Assembly: GCA_022701925.1 (NCBI GenBank) | Contig: JAKONM010000141.1 | Span: 1 to 38,804, forward strand | Origin: Microbacteriaceae bacterium | GTDB lineage: Bacteria; Actinomycetota; Actinomycetes; Actinomycetales; Microbacteriaceae | Length of the DNA: 38,804 bases | Direction of reading: 5' to 3' | Shown here: in pieces, positions 8,401 to 15,600 of the stretch | Numbering within the stretch: the stretch's first letter is position 1 | Layout of the letters: every line of letters begins with the position of its first letter | Notes under the pieces: generated by a model | Told to the model about the DNA's origin: nothing | The model's database searches: none | The model's input: only the letters and a program-made list of their open reading frames with translations | Program-made: the position numbers and the translations under genes

Positions 8401-9461
8401 CCAAGCGTCGGGACATGCCGAAGACCGGCGGCATCGACTGGGCCTCGGCCGAGCTCTTCGCGATCGGCTCCCTGCTGCTCGAGGGCGTGCCCGTGCGGTT
8501 CAGCGGCCAGGACTCCGGCCGCGGCACGTTCACGCAGCGCCACGCGGTGCTGCACGACCGCGAGAACGGCGCGGAGTGGACGGCGCTGTCGCACCTGTCG
8601 GACGACCAGGGTCCGTTCTGGATCTACGACTCGCTGCTCAGCGAGTACGCGGCGCTGGCCTTCGAGTACGGCTACTCGGTCGAGCAGCCGGACGCGCTGG
8701 TCTGCTGGGAGGCCCAGTTCGGCGACTTCGTCAACGGCGCGCAGATCGTGATCGACGAGTACGTGTCGGCGTCGGAGCAGAAGTGGGGGCAGCGCTCCTC
8801 CGTGGTGCTGCTGCTGCCCCACGGCTACGAGGGCCAGGGCCCGGACCACTCGTCGGCGCGCATCGAGCGGTTCCTCCAGCTGGCGGCGCAGGACAACATG
8901 ACGATCGCGCAGCCGTCGACGCCCGCGTCGTACTTCCACCTGCTGCGCCGGCAGGCGGTCGCGCGGCCGCGCAAGCCGCTGATCGTCTTCACGCCCAAGT
9001 CGATGCTGCGCCTGCGCACCGCCGCCTCGAGCGCGGAGGAGCTGACCGCCGGCCGCTTCGAGCCGGTGATCGACGACGCCCGCATCACCGACGCCTCGGC
9101 CGTGACCCGGGTCGTGCTGCACAGCGGCAAGATCCACTACGACCTCGTGGCAGAGGCGAACAAGCGGCAGGACCTCACCACCGCGCTGGTTCGGCTGGAG
9201 CAGTACTACCCGGTGCCCCGCGAGGAGCTGCGCCCGGTGCTGGCGAAGTACCCGGACGCCGAGATCGTCTGGGCGCAGGACGAGCCGGCGAACCAGGGCG
9301 CGGCGCCGTTCGTGCAGCTGGAAGCCGTGAACCGCCGCTTCGAGGACGGTCGCGGCGTGCGCGTCGTCTCGCGGCCCGCCTCCGCGTCGCCCGCCGCGGG
9401 CTCCGCGAAGCGGCACGCGGCCGAGCAGGCCGACCTGGTGCAGCGGGTCTTCGCCCGCTGA
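5487..9461 (+). CDS. kgd: Multifunctional 2-oxoglutarate decarboxylase/dehydrogenase E1-E2 component (Kgd)
   Basis: A 1324-residue actinobacterial Kgd (SucA/OdhA type) acting at the 2-oxoglutarate step of the TCA cycle. Domains in order: a short E1 N-terminal segment (residues 1-45, NEWLVDELYERF); a Pro/Ala/Thr-rich linker (about 50-190); an E2-type acyltransferase domain without lipoyl domain (about 200-430; catalytic YDHRVIQGAGSGEF near residue 407); then the ThDP-dependent E1 dehydrogenase part (about 455-1324; VKYHLGTEGEY and RRRGHNEGDEPSMTQP near 836). An acidic, Gln-rich insert near 900-950 is longer than I would expect. The GTG at 5487 starts the typical N-terminus. In relatives the enzyme is inhibited by the FHA protein GarA/OdhI, which is not encoded here. 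The gene is monocistronic, ended by the hairpin at 9481. Confidence 0.96.
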   Translation: MADQQVSNQLTGTEEGAGQEFGANEWLVDELYERFTADRDSVDRSWWPVLEAYRPVDPDAVLHPHDAPAEGADGPMSEAPAEQPAAATTPSTADVGPGASNSDAVPLAPAGSLPRDEPVGRATPQAAAAARTPEPAPTANTSSTPAPDAIGDAETSTPPVQRRPSQATQKQPGASRPIPADAPTHGTRQGVANDDVVVPLRGMAKSLAVNMDASLAIPTATSVRTIPAKLMIDNRIVINNHLRRARGGKVSFTHIIGWALVKALTRFPGQNVHYAEVDGKPSVVQPGHINLGLAIDMPKPDGSRALLVPSIKRAETMHFAEFVAAYDDLVKKARGNKLTPEDFGGTTLSLTNPGGIGTVHSVPRLMNGQGCIIGAGALEYPAQFQGAAEKTLIDLGIGKTITLTSTYDHRVIQGAGSGEFLKIVHGLLIGEEQFYEELFAALRVPSDPIHWAQDLNLDLADHVSKTARVQELINAYRVRGHLLADVDPLVYAQRSHPDLDIRNHGLTFWDLDREFVVGGFGGKRAMKLREVLGQLRDSYCRTVGLEYMHIQDPEQRRWFQSAVERAYAKPTHSEQMRILGKLNQAEAFETFLQTKYVGQKRFSLEGSESLISLLDTVLQRATDEDALDEAAIGMAHRGRLNVLTNICGKTYGQIFREFEGTPDPRSQQGSGDVKYHLGTEGEYVSATGTTLPVTLAANPSHLETVDGVLEGIVRAKQDRDPVATFRVLPILIHGDAAVAGQGVVVETMQMSQLRGYRTGGTIHVVVNNQIGFTTPPDDSRSSIYATDVAKTIQAPVLHVNGDDPEAVARVAELAFAYRQRFHRDVVVDLVTYRRRGHNEGDEPSMTQPVMYQLIEAKRSVRKLYTEALVGRGDITQELYDDAHRDFQTRLEQAFAETHDAQEQSGPAVAPEPDADADSVADLSMPSSQQGDGGQRVDTPQQVSPEVLQHIGDVFADVPEGFTVHPKLQAVITKRRDMPKTGGIDWASAELFAIGSLLLEGVPVRFSGQDSGRGTFTQRHAVLHDRENGAEWTALSHLSDDQGPFWIYDSLLSEYAALAFEYGYSVEQPDALVCWEAQFGDFVNGAQIVIDEYVSASEQKWGQRSSVVLLLPHGYEGQGPDHSSARIERFLQLAAQDNMTIAQPSTPASYFHLLRRQAVARPRKPLIVFTPKSMLRLRTAASSAEELTAGRFEPVIDDARITDASAVTRVVLHSGKIHYDLVAEANKRQDLTTALVRLEQYYPVPREELRPVLAKYPDAEIVWAQDEPANQGAAPFVQLEAVNRRFEDGRGVRVVSRPASASPAAGSAKRHAAEQADLVQRVFAR

Positions 9462-9480
9462 CCCGCTGCAGACGACGGAC

Positions 9481-9510
9481 GCCCCCGCCGGTCCTCGGAC
9501 CGGCGGGGGC
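9481..9510. terminator. Terminator between kgd and rsrA
   Basis: A perfect inverted repeat with 14-bp arms and a 2-base centre (GCCCCCGCCGGTCC / GGACCGGCGGGGGC), 19 bases after the kgd stop and 59 bases from the convergent rsrA stop. It is very stable and usable in both directions. Confidence 0.85.
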
Positions 9511-9569
9511 GTCGACGTGCACCGGTGTCACCGGTCGGGACGGGCCGCGCGGCACTGCGCGGCGCGGCC

Positions 9570-9812
9570 CTAGTGGGCGATGGTGACGCGCAGGCTCGTG
9601 ACCACCTGCAGGCGCAGCGCCTCCGGCGCCGCGCCGTCCCGGCAGGCGCGCTTCACCGCGTCGGTCAGCACGCGGCCCACGTGGGCCTCGTCGGAGCAGT
9701 CGGTGCAGTTCGCCAGGTGCTCCGCGATGTCGGCGTACTCATCACGGCTCAGCTCCTGGTGCAGGTACTCCTCGAGCTCGGACTTCGCCTTCTCGCATCC
9801 GCAGTCGGACAT
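9570..9812 (-). CDS. rsrA: Mycothiol-system anti-sigma factor RsrA (zinc, redox-sensing)
   Basis: An 80-residue cytosolic zinc-containing anti-sigma factor (ZAS family). The zinc ligands are visible as His32-x3-Cys36-x2-Cys39 (HLANCTDC), with Cys4/Cys6 near the N-terminus supplying the upstream cysteine. In Streptomyces RsrA, oxidation forms a disulfide, releases zinc and frees SigR; the conserved ligands suggest the same switch here. It lies 7 bases downstream of sigR on the same strand, so sigma and anti-sigma are made together. The size fits RsrA (about 80-105 residues). The gene converges on kgd. Confidence 0.93.
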   Translation of the reverse strand: MSDCGCEKAKSELEEYLHQELSRDEYADIAEHLANCTDCSDEAHVGRVLTDAVKRACRDGAAPEALRLQVVTSLRVTIAH

Positions 9813-9819
9813 CGGACGG

Positions 9820-10623
9820 TCACGCTCCCTTCGGCGTCGCGCGGCGCGAGACCGCCCCGATGGCGATCCCCCGCTCCTGCGCGTAGTCGGTCAGTCGTTC
9901 TCGCAGCAGCCGGCGCCCGCGGTGCAGGCGGCTCATCACGGTGCCCACCGGGGTGTGCATGATGTCGGCGATCTCCTGGTACGCGAAGCCCTCGACGTCG
10001 GCCAGGTAGACGGCCATCCGGAAGTCCTCGGGGATCGACTGCAGCGCGTCCTTGACGGAGGAGTCGGGCAGGTGGTCGATCGCCTCGGCCTCGGCGGAGC
10101 GGGAGATGCGGCTGGCGGACGTCGTCGACGTCGCCTCGCCCAGCTGCCACTCCTCCATGTCGTCCGTGCTCGACTTGTAGGGGTCCCGCTGCTTCTTCCG
10201 GTACGTGTTGATGTACGTGTTCGTCAGGATCCGGTAGAGCCAGGCCTTCAGGTTCGTGCCCTGCGTGAACGACCGGAAGGCGCTGAAGGCCTTCACGTAG
10301 GTCTCCTGCACCAGGTCCTGCGCGTCGGCCGGGTTGCGGGTCATGCGCATCGCGGCGCCGTACAGCTGGTCGAGGAAGGGCAGCGCCTGCTCCTCGAACA
10401 GCGACCGCAGCTCCCGCTCGCCGGGCGCGGCGTCCGCGAGGGTCTCCTCGACCGCATCGCGCGCCTCGTCCTCGGCCTCGTCGACCGCCTGGTCGTCGAG
10501 CCTCGCGAGCGCCTCGCGGTCCGCCTGCTCGTCGTCGACCAGGGCGTCGTGCGCCTCGGCGTCGAGGGGGGACGGCTCCCGGCCGGCGGGCTGGGAACCG
10601 GGCTCGGATGCGGGTCGCGGCAT
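9820..10623 (-). CDS. sigR: ECF sigma factor of the SigR/SigH oxidative-stress family
   Basis: A 267-residue ECF sigma factor. Sigma region 2 begins near residue 85 ([38 protein letters not shown], characteristic of SigR/SigH), and region 4 lies near 190-250 ([38 protein letters not shown]). Orthologues drive thioredoxin, mycothiol and protease genes after thiol oxidation. The ATG at 10623 is chosen because a TACACT hexamer lies 8 bases before it, giving a leaderless start. This start leaves an acidic, Pro-rich N-terminal extension of about 75 residues before region 2. A longer in-frame start at 10746 would read through the promoter. The gene is divergent from aroA. Confidence 0.93.
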   Translation of the reverse strand: MPRPASEPGSQPAGREPSPLDAEAHDALVDDEQADREALARLDDQAVDEAEDEARDAVEETLADAAPGERELRSLFEEQALPFLDQLYGAAMRMTRNPADAQDLVQETYVKAFSAFRSFTQGTNLKAWLYRILTNTYINTYRKKQRDPYKSSTDDMEEWQLGEATSTTSASRISRSAEAEAIDHLPDSSVKDALQSIPEDFRMAVYLADVEGFAYQEIADIMHTPVGTVMSRLHRGRRLLRERLTDYAQERGIAIGAVSRRATPKGA

Positions 10624-10631
10624 GTCAGCGG

Positions 10632-10637
10632 AGTGTA
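10632..10637 (-). promoter_or_regulatory. -10 element of sigR (leaderless)
   Basis: Minus-strand TACACT, 8 bases before the sigR ATG. It resembles a housekeeping -10. I see no GGAAT-N18-GTT element that would indicate SigR autoregulation in the 137-base divergent gap. Confidence 0.6.
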
Positions 10638-10747
10638 GTTGCGGGGCGCCGGACGCCAGTGGGAAGCGGGCGACGCGAGGGTCGCCGACGAGGACTGCCG
10701 TCATCGCGCGCTCCCCTCGGTCCGACGCCCGGCCGCACGGCCGCACC

Positions 10748-10753
10748 TAGGGT
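10748..10753 (+). promoter_or_regulatory. -10 element of aroA (leaderless)
   Basis: TAGGGT followed by 7 bases and the aroA ATG at 10761. Confidence 0.6.
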
Positions 10754-10760
10754 GGAACCG

Positions 10761-12089
10761 ATGCCCGCCGCCCCCTATTCCGCGTCCTCCTCCCCCGCCG
10801 CCTGGCCCGCCCCGACGGCGACCCGGCCGCTGAACGCCCTGGTGCGGCTGCCCGGTTCGAAGAGCCTGACGAACCGGGAGCTGGTGCTCTCCGCGCTGGC
10901 CGGGGAGCCGTCGCGGCTGCGGCACGCGCTGCTGGCCCGGGACACCCTGCTGATGGTCGAGGCGCTGCGCGCGCTGGGCGCGGGCATCGAGCAGCAGGGC
11001 GCCGACCTGGTCGTCGCCCCGGGCCCGCTGCGCGGCGGCACCGCGGTCGACGTCGGGCTGGCCGGCACCCTGATGCGCTTCCTGCCGCCGGTCGCCGCCC
11101 TGGCCGACGGCCCGGTGCGGTTCGACGGCGACGAGCGGGCACGCCTGCGGCCGATGGGCGGCACCGTCGCGGGGCTGCGCGCCCTGGGCGTGCGGGTCGA
11201 CGACGACGGCCGCGACGCACTGCCCTTCGCGGTCGAGGGGCGGGGCGCCGTGCAGGGCGGCGCGGTGCGGATCGACGCGTCCGCGTCCAGCCAGTTCGTG
11301 TCGGGCCTGCTCCTGGCGGGGGCGCGCTTCGCGGAGGGGCTCGAGGTGGAGCACCGGGGCGAGCGGCTGCCGTCGGTGCCCCACATCGACATGACCGTGG
11401 ACGCGCTGCGGCGGCGGGGCGTCGAGGCGTCCTCCGCGGTCGCGGGCGGCACGGGACGGTGGCGGGTCGCCCCGGGGGCGATCGCCGGCCGCGACCTGAC
11501 CGTCGAGCCCGACCTGTCGAACGCCGCTCCGTTCCTGGCCGCGGCCCTCGTGGCGGGCGGGCGGGTCGCGGTGGCCGACTGGCCGGAGTCGACGACCCAG
11601 GTGGGCGACCGGCTGCGGGAGTGGCTGGCGGCCTTCGGCGCCGCGGTGCACCGCGACGGCGGCGCGCTGGTGGTCGACGGCGGCGACGGCGTCGCGTCCG
11701 GCCGGCGCCTCGCCCCCGTGCACCTGGACCTGGGCGAGGGCGGCGAGCTGGCACCCACCCTGGTCGGCCTGGCCGCCTTCGCCGACGGCACCTCCGTGTT
11801 CAGCGGCATCGGCCACCTGCGCGGGCACGAGACCGACCGCCTGGCCGCGCTGGTCGCCGAGCTGACCGCGGTGGGCGTGCGGGCGGAGGAGACGGACGAC
11901 GGGCTGGTCGTGACCGGCGGCGCCACCCGCGCCGGCGACCGCCCGTGGGGCAGCTGGGCGGACCACCGCATGGCGACGACCGGCGCCCTGGTCGGGCTGG
12001 CGACACCCGGTCTCACGGTCGAGGACGTCGCGACCACCGCGAAGACGCTGCCCGGCTTCACCGACCTGTGGTCCGGGATGCTGCAGTGA
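10761..12089 (+). CDS. aroA: 3-phosphoshikimate 1-carboxyvinyltransferase (EPSP synthase)
   Basis: A 442-residue EPSP synthase, the cytosolic shikimate-pathway enzyme that joins PEP and shikimate 3-phosphate. The substrate-binding PGSKSLTNR motif is at residues 31-39 and the GLAGTLMRFLPP motif at about 95-106. The C-terminal half carries HETDRLAAL (about 356-364) and DHRMATTGALVG (about 403-414). The N-terminal 20 residues are Ser/Pro/Ala-rich and precede the fold. The ATG start is set by the TAGGGT-N7 promoter spacing. The stop overlaps the start of rsgA by four bases (GTGA), a pairing common in actinobacteria close to sigR/rsrA. Confidence 0.96.
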   Translation: MPAAPYSASSSPAAWPAPTATRPLNALVRLPGSKSLTNRELVLSALAGEPSRLRHALLARDTLLMVEALRALGAGIEQQGADLVVAPGPLRGGTAVDVGLAGTLMRFLPPVAALADGPVRFDGDERARLRPMGGTVAGLRALGVRVDDDGRDALPFAVEGRGAVQGGAVRIDASASSQFVSGLLLAGARFAEGLEVEHRGERLPSVPHIDMTVDALRRRGVEASSAVAGGTGRWRVAPGAIAGRDLTVEPDLSNAAPFLAAALVAGGRVAVADWPESTTQVGDRLREWLAAFGAAVHRDGGALVVDGGDGVASGRRLAPVHLDLGEGGELAPTLVGLAAFADGTSVFSGIGHLRGHETDRLAALVAELTAVGVRAEETDDGLVVTGGATRAGDRPWGSWADHRMATTGALVGLATPGLTVEDVATTAKTLPGFTDLWSGMLQ

Positions 12090-13204
12090 GCTGGCTCGAC
12101 GGGCAGGACGACGACGAGGACGACCGGCCGTACGGCGGGTACGACGAGTCGGCCGCGAGGGTGCGGCCCAACCGCAAGGGCACCCGGCCGCGCACGAAGC
12201 AGCGACCGGCCCACGAGTCCGCCTCCACCGGCCGGATCACGACGGTCGACCGCGGCCGCATGCAGGTGCTGCTGCAGGAGGGCGCCGAGGGCGAGCACAG
12301 CGTGCAGGCCACCCGTGCCCGCGAGCTGGGCCGGCAGGGCGTCGTCACCGGCGACGAGGTCGACGTGGTGGGCGACCTCTCCGGCGAGCCCGGGTCGCTG
12401 GCGCGCATCGTGCGGATCGCCCCGCGCACGACGGTGCTGCGGCGCAGTGCGGACGACACGGACGAGGTCGAGCGCGTGGTGGTGGCGAACGCCGACCAGC
12501 TGCTGATCGTGGTCGCCGCCGCCGACCCCGAGCCGCGGCCGGCGCTGATCGACCGCTACCTGGTGGCGGCGTTCGACGCGGGCATCGACCCGCTGGTGCT
12601 GGTGACGAAGACCGACCTGGCGGACCCCGCTCCCCTGGTCGCCGAGTTCGCGCCGCTGGACGTCCACTTCGTCACGACCGAGCGCGGCGCCGACCTCGAC
12701 GGCCTGCGCGCGCTGCTGCTGGGCCGCACCACGGTGGCGGTCGGCCACTCCGGCGTGGGCAAGTCGACCCTGGTGAACGTGCTGGTGCCCGACGCGCACC
12801 GGGCGACCGGCGTGGTCAACGCCGTGACCGGCCGCGGCCGCCACACCTCGTCCTCGTCGATCGCCCTGCGGCTGCACGCGACCGAGGCGGAGCGGCAGCG
12901 CGGCCTGCCCGCGGCCGGCTGGGTGATCGACACCCCCGGCATCCGCTCGTTCGGGCTCGGCCACGTGGACCCGGCGAACATCCTGCGGTCGTTCGCCGCC
13001 CGCGCGCGGCCGGTGGAGGACCCGCCCGACGGCATCCTGCTGAAGGACGCCCACGACTGGGAGATCGTCGACCGCGTCGCGGGCGGCGAGCTGGGCGAGG
13101 CGGGCCGGCGCCGCCTGGAGTCCCTGCAGCGCCTGCTCGACGCGCAGGGCGGCCGGGTCGTCGGGGCCGACGAGCAGCCCCCCGACGAGCCCGACCGGGC
13201 CTGA
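12086..13204 (+). CDS. rsgA: Ribosome small-subunit-dependent GTPase RsgA
   Basis: A 372-residue circularly permuted GTPase that helps late maturation of the 30S subunit. After an acidic and basic N-terminal tail (1-48) comes an OB-fold (about 48-115). The GTPase motifs follow in permuted order: G4 TKTD (174-177), G1 GHSGVGKST (220-228), G2 in TGRGRHTSSSS (about 248-258) and G3 DTPG (282-285). The C-terminal region after IRSFGLGHVDP normally has a Cys/His zinc motif in bacterial RsgA. Here the entire protein contains no cysteine, so the zinc site is absent. The GTG start overlaps the aroA stop. Only 4 bases separate its stop from the convergent gene. Confidence 0.94.
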   Translation: MSWLDGQDDDEDDRPYGGYDESAARVRPNRKGTRPRTKQRPAHESASTGRITTVDRGRMQVLLQEGAEGEHSVQATRARELGRQGVVTGDEVDVVGDLSGEPGSLARIVRIAPRTTVLRRSADDTDEVERVVVANADQLLIVVAAADPEPRPALIDRYLVAAFDAGIDPLVLVTKTDLADPAPLVAEFAPLDVHFVTTERGADLDGLRALLLGRTTVAVGHSGVGKSTLVNVLVPDAHRATGVVNAVTGRGRHTSSSSIALRLHATEAERQRGLPAAGWVIDTPGIRSFGLGHVDPANILRSFAARARPVEDPPDGILLKDAHDWEIVDRVAGGELGEAGRRRLESLQRLLDAQGGRVVGADEQPPDEPDRA

Positions 13205-13208
13205 GCGG

Positions 13209-13487
13209 TCAGACGGCGCTGCGGCGCGTGACCGCGCCGTAGACCAGCAGGGCGATGATCGCCCCGATGATCGAGCCGATGATGCCGGACGGCTGGATGA
13301 AGCCGTCCGCGGCGTCGCGGCCGAAGATCAGGTAGCCGAGGAACCCGCCGACGAACGACCCGACGATGCCGAGCACGATGGTCTTCAGGATGCTCATCGA
13401 CTGGCGGCCGGGGACGATCGCGCGGGCGATGAAGCCCGCGATCAGCCCCACGACGATGACGGTGATGACGGTGCCGAGGATGCCCAT
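13209..13487 (-). CDS. GlsB/YeaQ/YmgE-family small membrane protein
   Basis: A 92-residue protein with three hydrophobic segments (about 3-22, 33-52 and 66-86) and the glycine-rich, transglycosylase-associated signature of the family (GLIAGFIARAIVPG; GSFVGGFLGYLIFG; GIIGSIIGAII). Members are inner-membrane proteins induced by stress in several bacteria; the molecular role is unknown. The ATG at 13487 is supported by an AAGGAG ribosome site 8 bases upstream. It is divergent from the response regulator at 13607 and shares a 119-base control region that contains a 16-bp palindrome. Confidence 0.9.
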   Translation of the reverse strand: MGILGTVITVIVVGLIAGFIARAIVPGRQSMSILKTIVLGIVGSFVGGFLGYLIFGRDAADGFIQPSGIIGSIIGAIIALLVYGAVTRRSAV

Positions 13488-13578
13488 GGCTGCTGCTCCT
13501 TCCGCGCACCGGTGCGGCGCGCACTGCCGCCGAGGTGGCGGCCGGAGCCCAGTCGAGCAGGACGGGGCCCTCCGCCCC

Positions 13579-13594
13579 ACACCCCCAGGGGTGT
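13579..13594. promoter_or_regulatory. 16-bp perfect palindrome, likely operator
   Basis: ACACCCC-CA-GGGGTGT has 7-base perfect arms. Its last base is the first T of the TAGTTT -10 of the response-regulator gene, and it sits between the divergent yeaQ-type and luxR-type genes. The position inside the -35/-10 spacer is typical of a repressor or autoregulatory site. Confidence 0.5.
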
Positions 13595-13599
13595 AGTTT
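13594..13599 (+). promoter_or_regulatory. -10 element of the LuxR-type regulator gene (leaderless)
   Basis: TAGTTT, then 7 bases, then ATG 13607. Confidence 0.6.
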
Positions 13600-13606
13600 C
13601 CGCCGC

Positions 13607-14275
13607 ATGGACGCGGTGCTGACGAGGCCGATCACCATCACGCTCGTCGACGACTACGACGTCGTGCTCAAGGGCCTGGCGCACATGTTCGACGATCACC
13701 GCGATCGCGTCGTGGTGGCGGAGATCGACGCGAACGCCGAGCTGGACGACGTGATCGACGTGGTGCTCTACGACTCCTTCGCCCAGCCCGAGTCGGACCA
13801 GGAGCAGGTGGCGGAGCTGGTCGCGAACCCGCGCAGCGGCTGCGTCGTCGTCTACACGTGGAACCTGCAGCCGGAGCTGGTCGAGACGGCGCTGCGCATC
13901 GGCGCCAGGGGCTACCTGTCGAAGTCGCTGCCGGCTCCCGAGCTGGTGGAGGCCATCGAGCGCATCCACGCCGGCGAGGTCGTCGTCACCCCCTCCCCCG
14001 GCCGCGTGCGCAGCGCCCCGGGGCTCGACTGGCCGGGCCGCGAGCAGGGCATCACCGACCGCGAGTCGGAGGTGCTGGCGCTGATCACGCAGGGGCTCAG
14101 CAACGCCGACGTCGCGCGGCTGACCTACCTGAGCCCGAACACCGTGAAGTCCTACATCCGCTCCGTGTACCGCAAGATCGGTGCGGAGAGCCGCACCCAG
14201 GCCGTGCTGTGGGGCGTGCGCAACGGGTTCGCCCCCGACCACCGGCGCATCGACCACTGGCTCGGCGGGCCCTGA
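13607..14275 (+). CDS. Orphan LuxR/NarL-family response regulator
   Basis: A 222-residue two-domain regulator. The receiver domain (about 8-122) has the acidic pair in TLVDDYD (Asp15/Asp16), a probable phospho-acceptor Asp56 in VVLYDSF, and a KS pair at 106-107. The LuxR-type helix-turn-helix covers about 148-205 (ITDRESEVLALITQGLSNAD; SPNTVKSYIRSVYRKIG). It is a DNA-binding regulator of unknown targets. No histidine kinase gene is adjacent, so it is an orphan here. The ATG is fixed by the TAGTTT-N7 promoter spacing; an earlier in-frame ATG at 13535 would start upstream of the promoter and operator. The palindrome over its own promoter suggests autoregulation (inference). Confidence 0.92.
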   Translation: MDAVLTRPITITLVDDYDVVLKGLAHMFDDHRDRVVVAEIDANAELDDVIDVVLYDSFAQPESDQEQVAELVANPRSGCVVVYTWNLQPELVETALRIGARGYLSKSLPAPELVEAIERIHAGEVVVTPSPGRVRSAPGLDWPGREQGITDRESEVLALITQGLSNADVARLTYLSPNTVKSYIRSVYRKIGAESRTQAVLWGVRNGFAPDHRRIDHWLGGP

Positions 14276-14287
14276 CCGCGAGCGGCC

Positions 14288-14293
14288 TAGGCT
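14288..14293 (+). promoter_or_regulatory. -10 element of the HisN-like gene (leaderless)
   Basis: TAGGCT followed by 8 bases and GTG 14302. Confidence 0.55.
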
Positions 14294-14301
14294 CGGGAGC
14301 C

Positions 14302-15105
14302 GTGCCGAGCCACGACGACGACCTCGCCCTCGCCCTGCGGCTCGCCGACGCCGCCGACGCCGTCTCCCGCCAGCGCTTCCGCGCGCAGGACCTGACGGTC
14401 GAGACGAAGCCCGACCGCACCCCGGTCACGGACGCCGACCGCGCGGTGGAGCAGGGCATCCGCGACGTGCTGGCGGAGGAGCGGCCGGACGACGCGGTCC
14501 TCGGCGAGGAGTTCGGCGGCGGCCGGCAGCCCGGCCGGCAGTGGATCGTCGACCCGATCGACGGCACCACCAACTTCCTCCGCGGCCAGCCGGTGTGGGC
14601 CACGCTGATCGCGCTGGCGGTCGACGGGGTGCCCGTCGTCGGCGTCGTCTCCGCGCCCGCGCTGCACCGGCGCTGGTGGGCGGCGCAGGGCTCGGGCGCC
14701 TGGGCGGCGTCGCCCGACGAGGAGCCGCAGCTGCTGCAGGCGTCGCGGGTGCGCGACCTCGCGGACGCGTACGTCTCCTACAACGCGCTGCAGTACTGGG
14801 ACTCGGCGGGCTGGCTCGGGCGGCTGCTGGCGCTCACCCGCACGGCGTGGCGCGCGCGGGCCCTCGGGGACTTCTGGTCGTACATGCTGGTCGCGGAGGG
14901 CCAGCTGGACGTGGCCGGCGAGCACGACCTGCAGGTGTACGACGTCGCGGCCCTGGTGCCGATCGTGCAGGAGGCCGGCGGGCGCTTCACGTCGCTGGAG
15001 GGCGGGGACGTGCCGTGGGCCTCCACGGCGCTCGCGACCAACGGGCTGCTGCACGACCCGGTGCTCGACCTGCTGCACTCACATCCGGTCGACCCGCCCC
15101 GTTGA
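14302..15105 (+). CDS. hisN: Inositol-monophosphatase family protein, probable histidinol-phosphatase HisN
   Basis: A 267-residue Mg2+-dependent phosphatase of the IMPase superfamily. Metal ligands are visible at Glu69/Glu70 (LGEEFGGG), Asp84 and Asp87 in WIVDPIDGTTNFLRG, and an aspartate in VYDVAALVPIVQEAG near the C-terminus. The stretch QPVWATLIALAVDGVPVVG followed by SAPALHRRWWAAQ is typical of the histidinol-phosphatase (HisN) subgroup, so the last dephosphorylation step of histidine synthesis is the best guess; inositol-1-phosphatase is the alternative. The GTG start is set by the TAGGCT-N8 promoter. The stop is 6 bases before the next gene's start, so the sigma factor and alkyltransferase genes may be co-transcribed from here. 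Confidence 0.85.
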   Translation: MPSHDDDLALALRLADAADAVSRQRFRAQDLTVETKPDRTPVTDADRAVEQGIRDVLAEERPDDAVLGEEFGGGRQPGRQWIVDPIDGTTNFLRGQPVWATLIALAVDGVPVVGVVSAPALHRRWWAAQGSGAWAASPDEEPQLLQASRVRDLADAYVSYNALQYWDSAGWLGRLLALTRTAWRARALGDFWSYMLVAEGQLDVAGEHDLQVYDVAALVPIVQEAGGRFTSLEGGDVPWASTALATNGLLHDPVLDLLHSHPVDPPR

Positions 15106-15111
15106 CCTGAT

Positions 15112-15600
15112 GTGACCGCCAGCACGGACCCCGCGACGAAGGAGCCGTTCGAGCGCGTCGTCCAGGCGCACGGCGACGTCGTGTGGAAGGTGTGCCGGGG
15201 CCTGCTGCCCCAGCACGACGCGGAGGACGCCTGGAGCGAGACGTTCCTGGCCGCGATGCGCGCCTGGGACCGCTTCGACGGCGACCGCGTGCGCGGCTGG
15301 CTGGTGACCATCGCCCACCGCAAGGCCCTCGACGTGCTGCGGGCCGGCGCGCGGGTCGAGACCCGCGAGGACGGGCCGCCGGACCGCGCGGTCGAGCCCC
15401 CCGGCCGCGACCTGGACCTGTGGGCGGCGCTCGCGCGCCTGCCCGCGGCGCAGCGCGCGGCCGTGGTCCACCACCACCTGGCCGGCCTGCCGCACGCCGA
15501 CGTCGCGGCGCTGACCGGCAGCACGCCGGCCGCCGTGCGCAAGGCGGCCTCGGACGGCGTGCGCCGCCTGCGAGCCCTGATGACCGAGGAGCCCCGATGA
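15112..15600 (+). CDS. Small ECF-type RNA polymerase sigma factor
   Basis: A 162-residue sigma-70 family protein with region 2 (about residues 10-75: DAEDAWSETFLAAMRAWDRF, VRGWLVTIAHRKALDVLRAG) and region 4 (about 100-155: LARLPAAQRAAVVHHHLAGL, STPAAVRKAASDGVRRLRAL). The GTG start lies 6 bases after the hisN stop. The last codons overlap the start of the alkyltransferase gene by four bases (ATGA), so the two are made in tight stoichiometry. No anti-sigma gene is next to it. Targets are unknown; the pairing suggests a role in response to DNA alkylation (inference). Confidence 0.88.
   Translation: MTASTDPATKEPFERVVQAHGDVVWKVCRGLLPQHDAEDAWSETFLAAMRAWDRFDGDRVRGWLVTIAHRKALDVLRAGARVETREDGPPDRAVEPPGRDLDLWAALARLPAAQRAAVVHHHLAGLPHADVAALTGSTPAAVRKAASDGVRRLRALMTEEPR

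Noticed and set aside
5403-9416. A very long open frame antisense to kgd, continuous with guaB1 (up to 1816 residues)
   Set aside because: It is a GC-rich shadow of kgd; the translation is low-complexity His/Arg/Val/Leu-rich sequence without any family motif, and the guaB1 promoter lies at its junction with guaB1.
10624-10760. A SigR-type autoregulatory promoter (GGAAT-N18-GTT) upstream of sigR
   Set aside because: I searched the divergent gap by eye on both strands and found no match; a TACACT housekeeping-type -10 explains the start.
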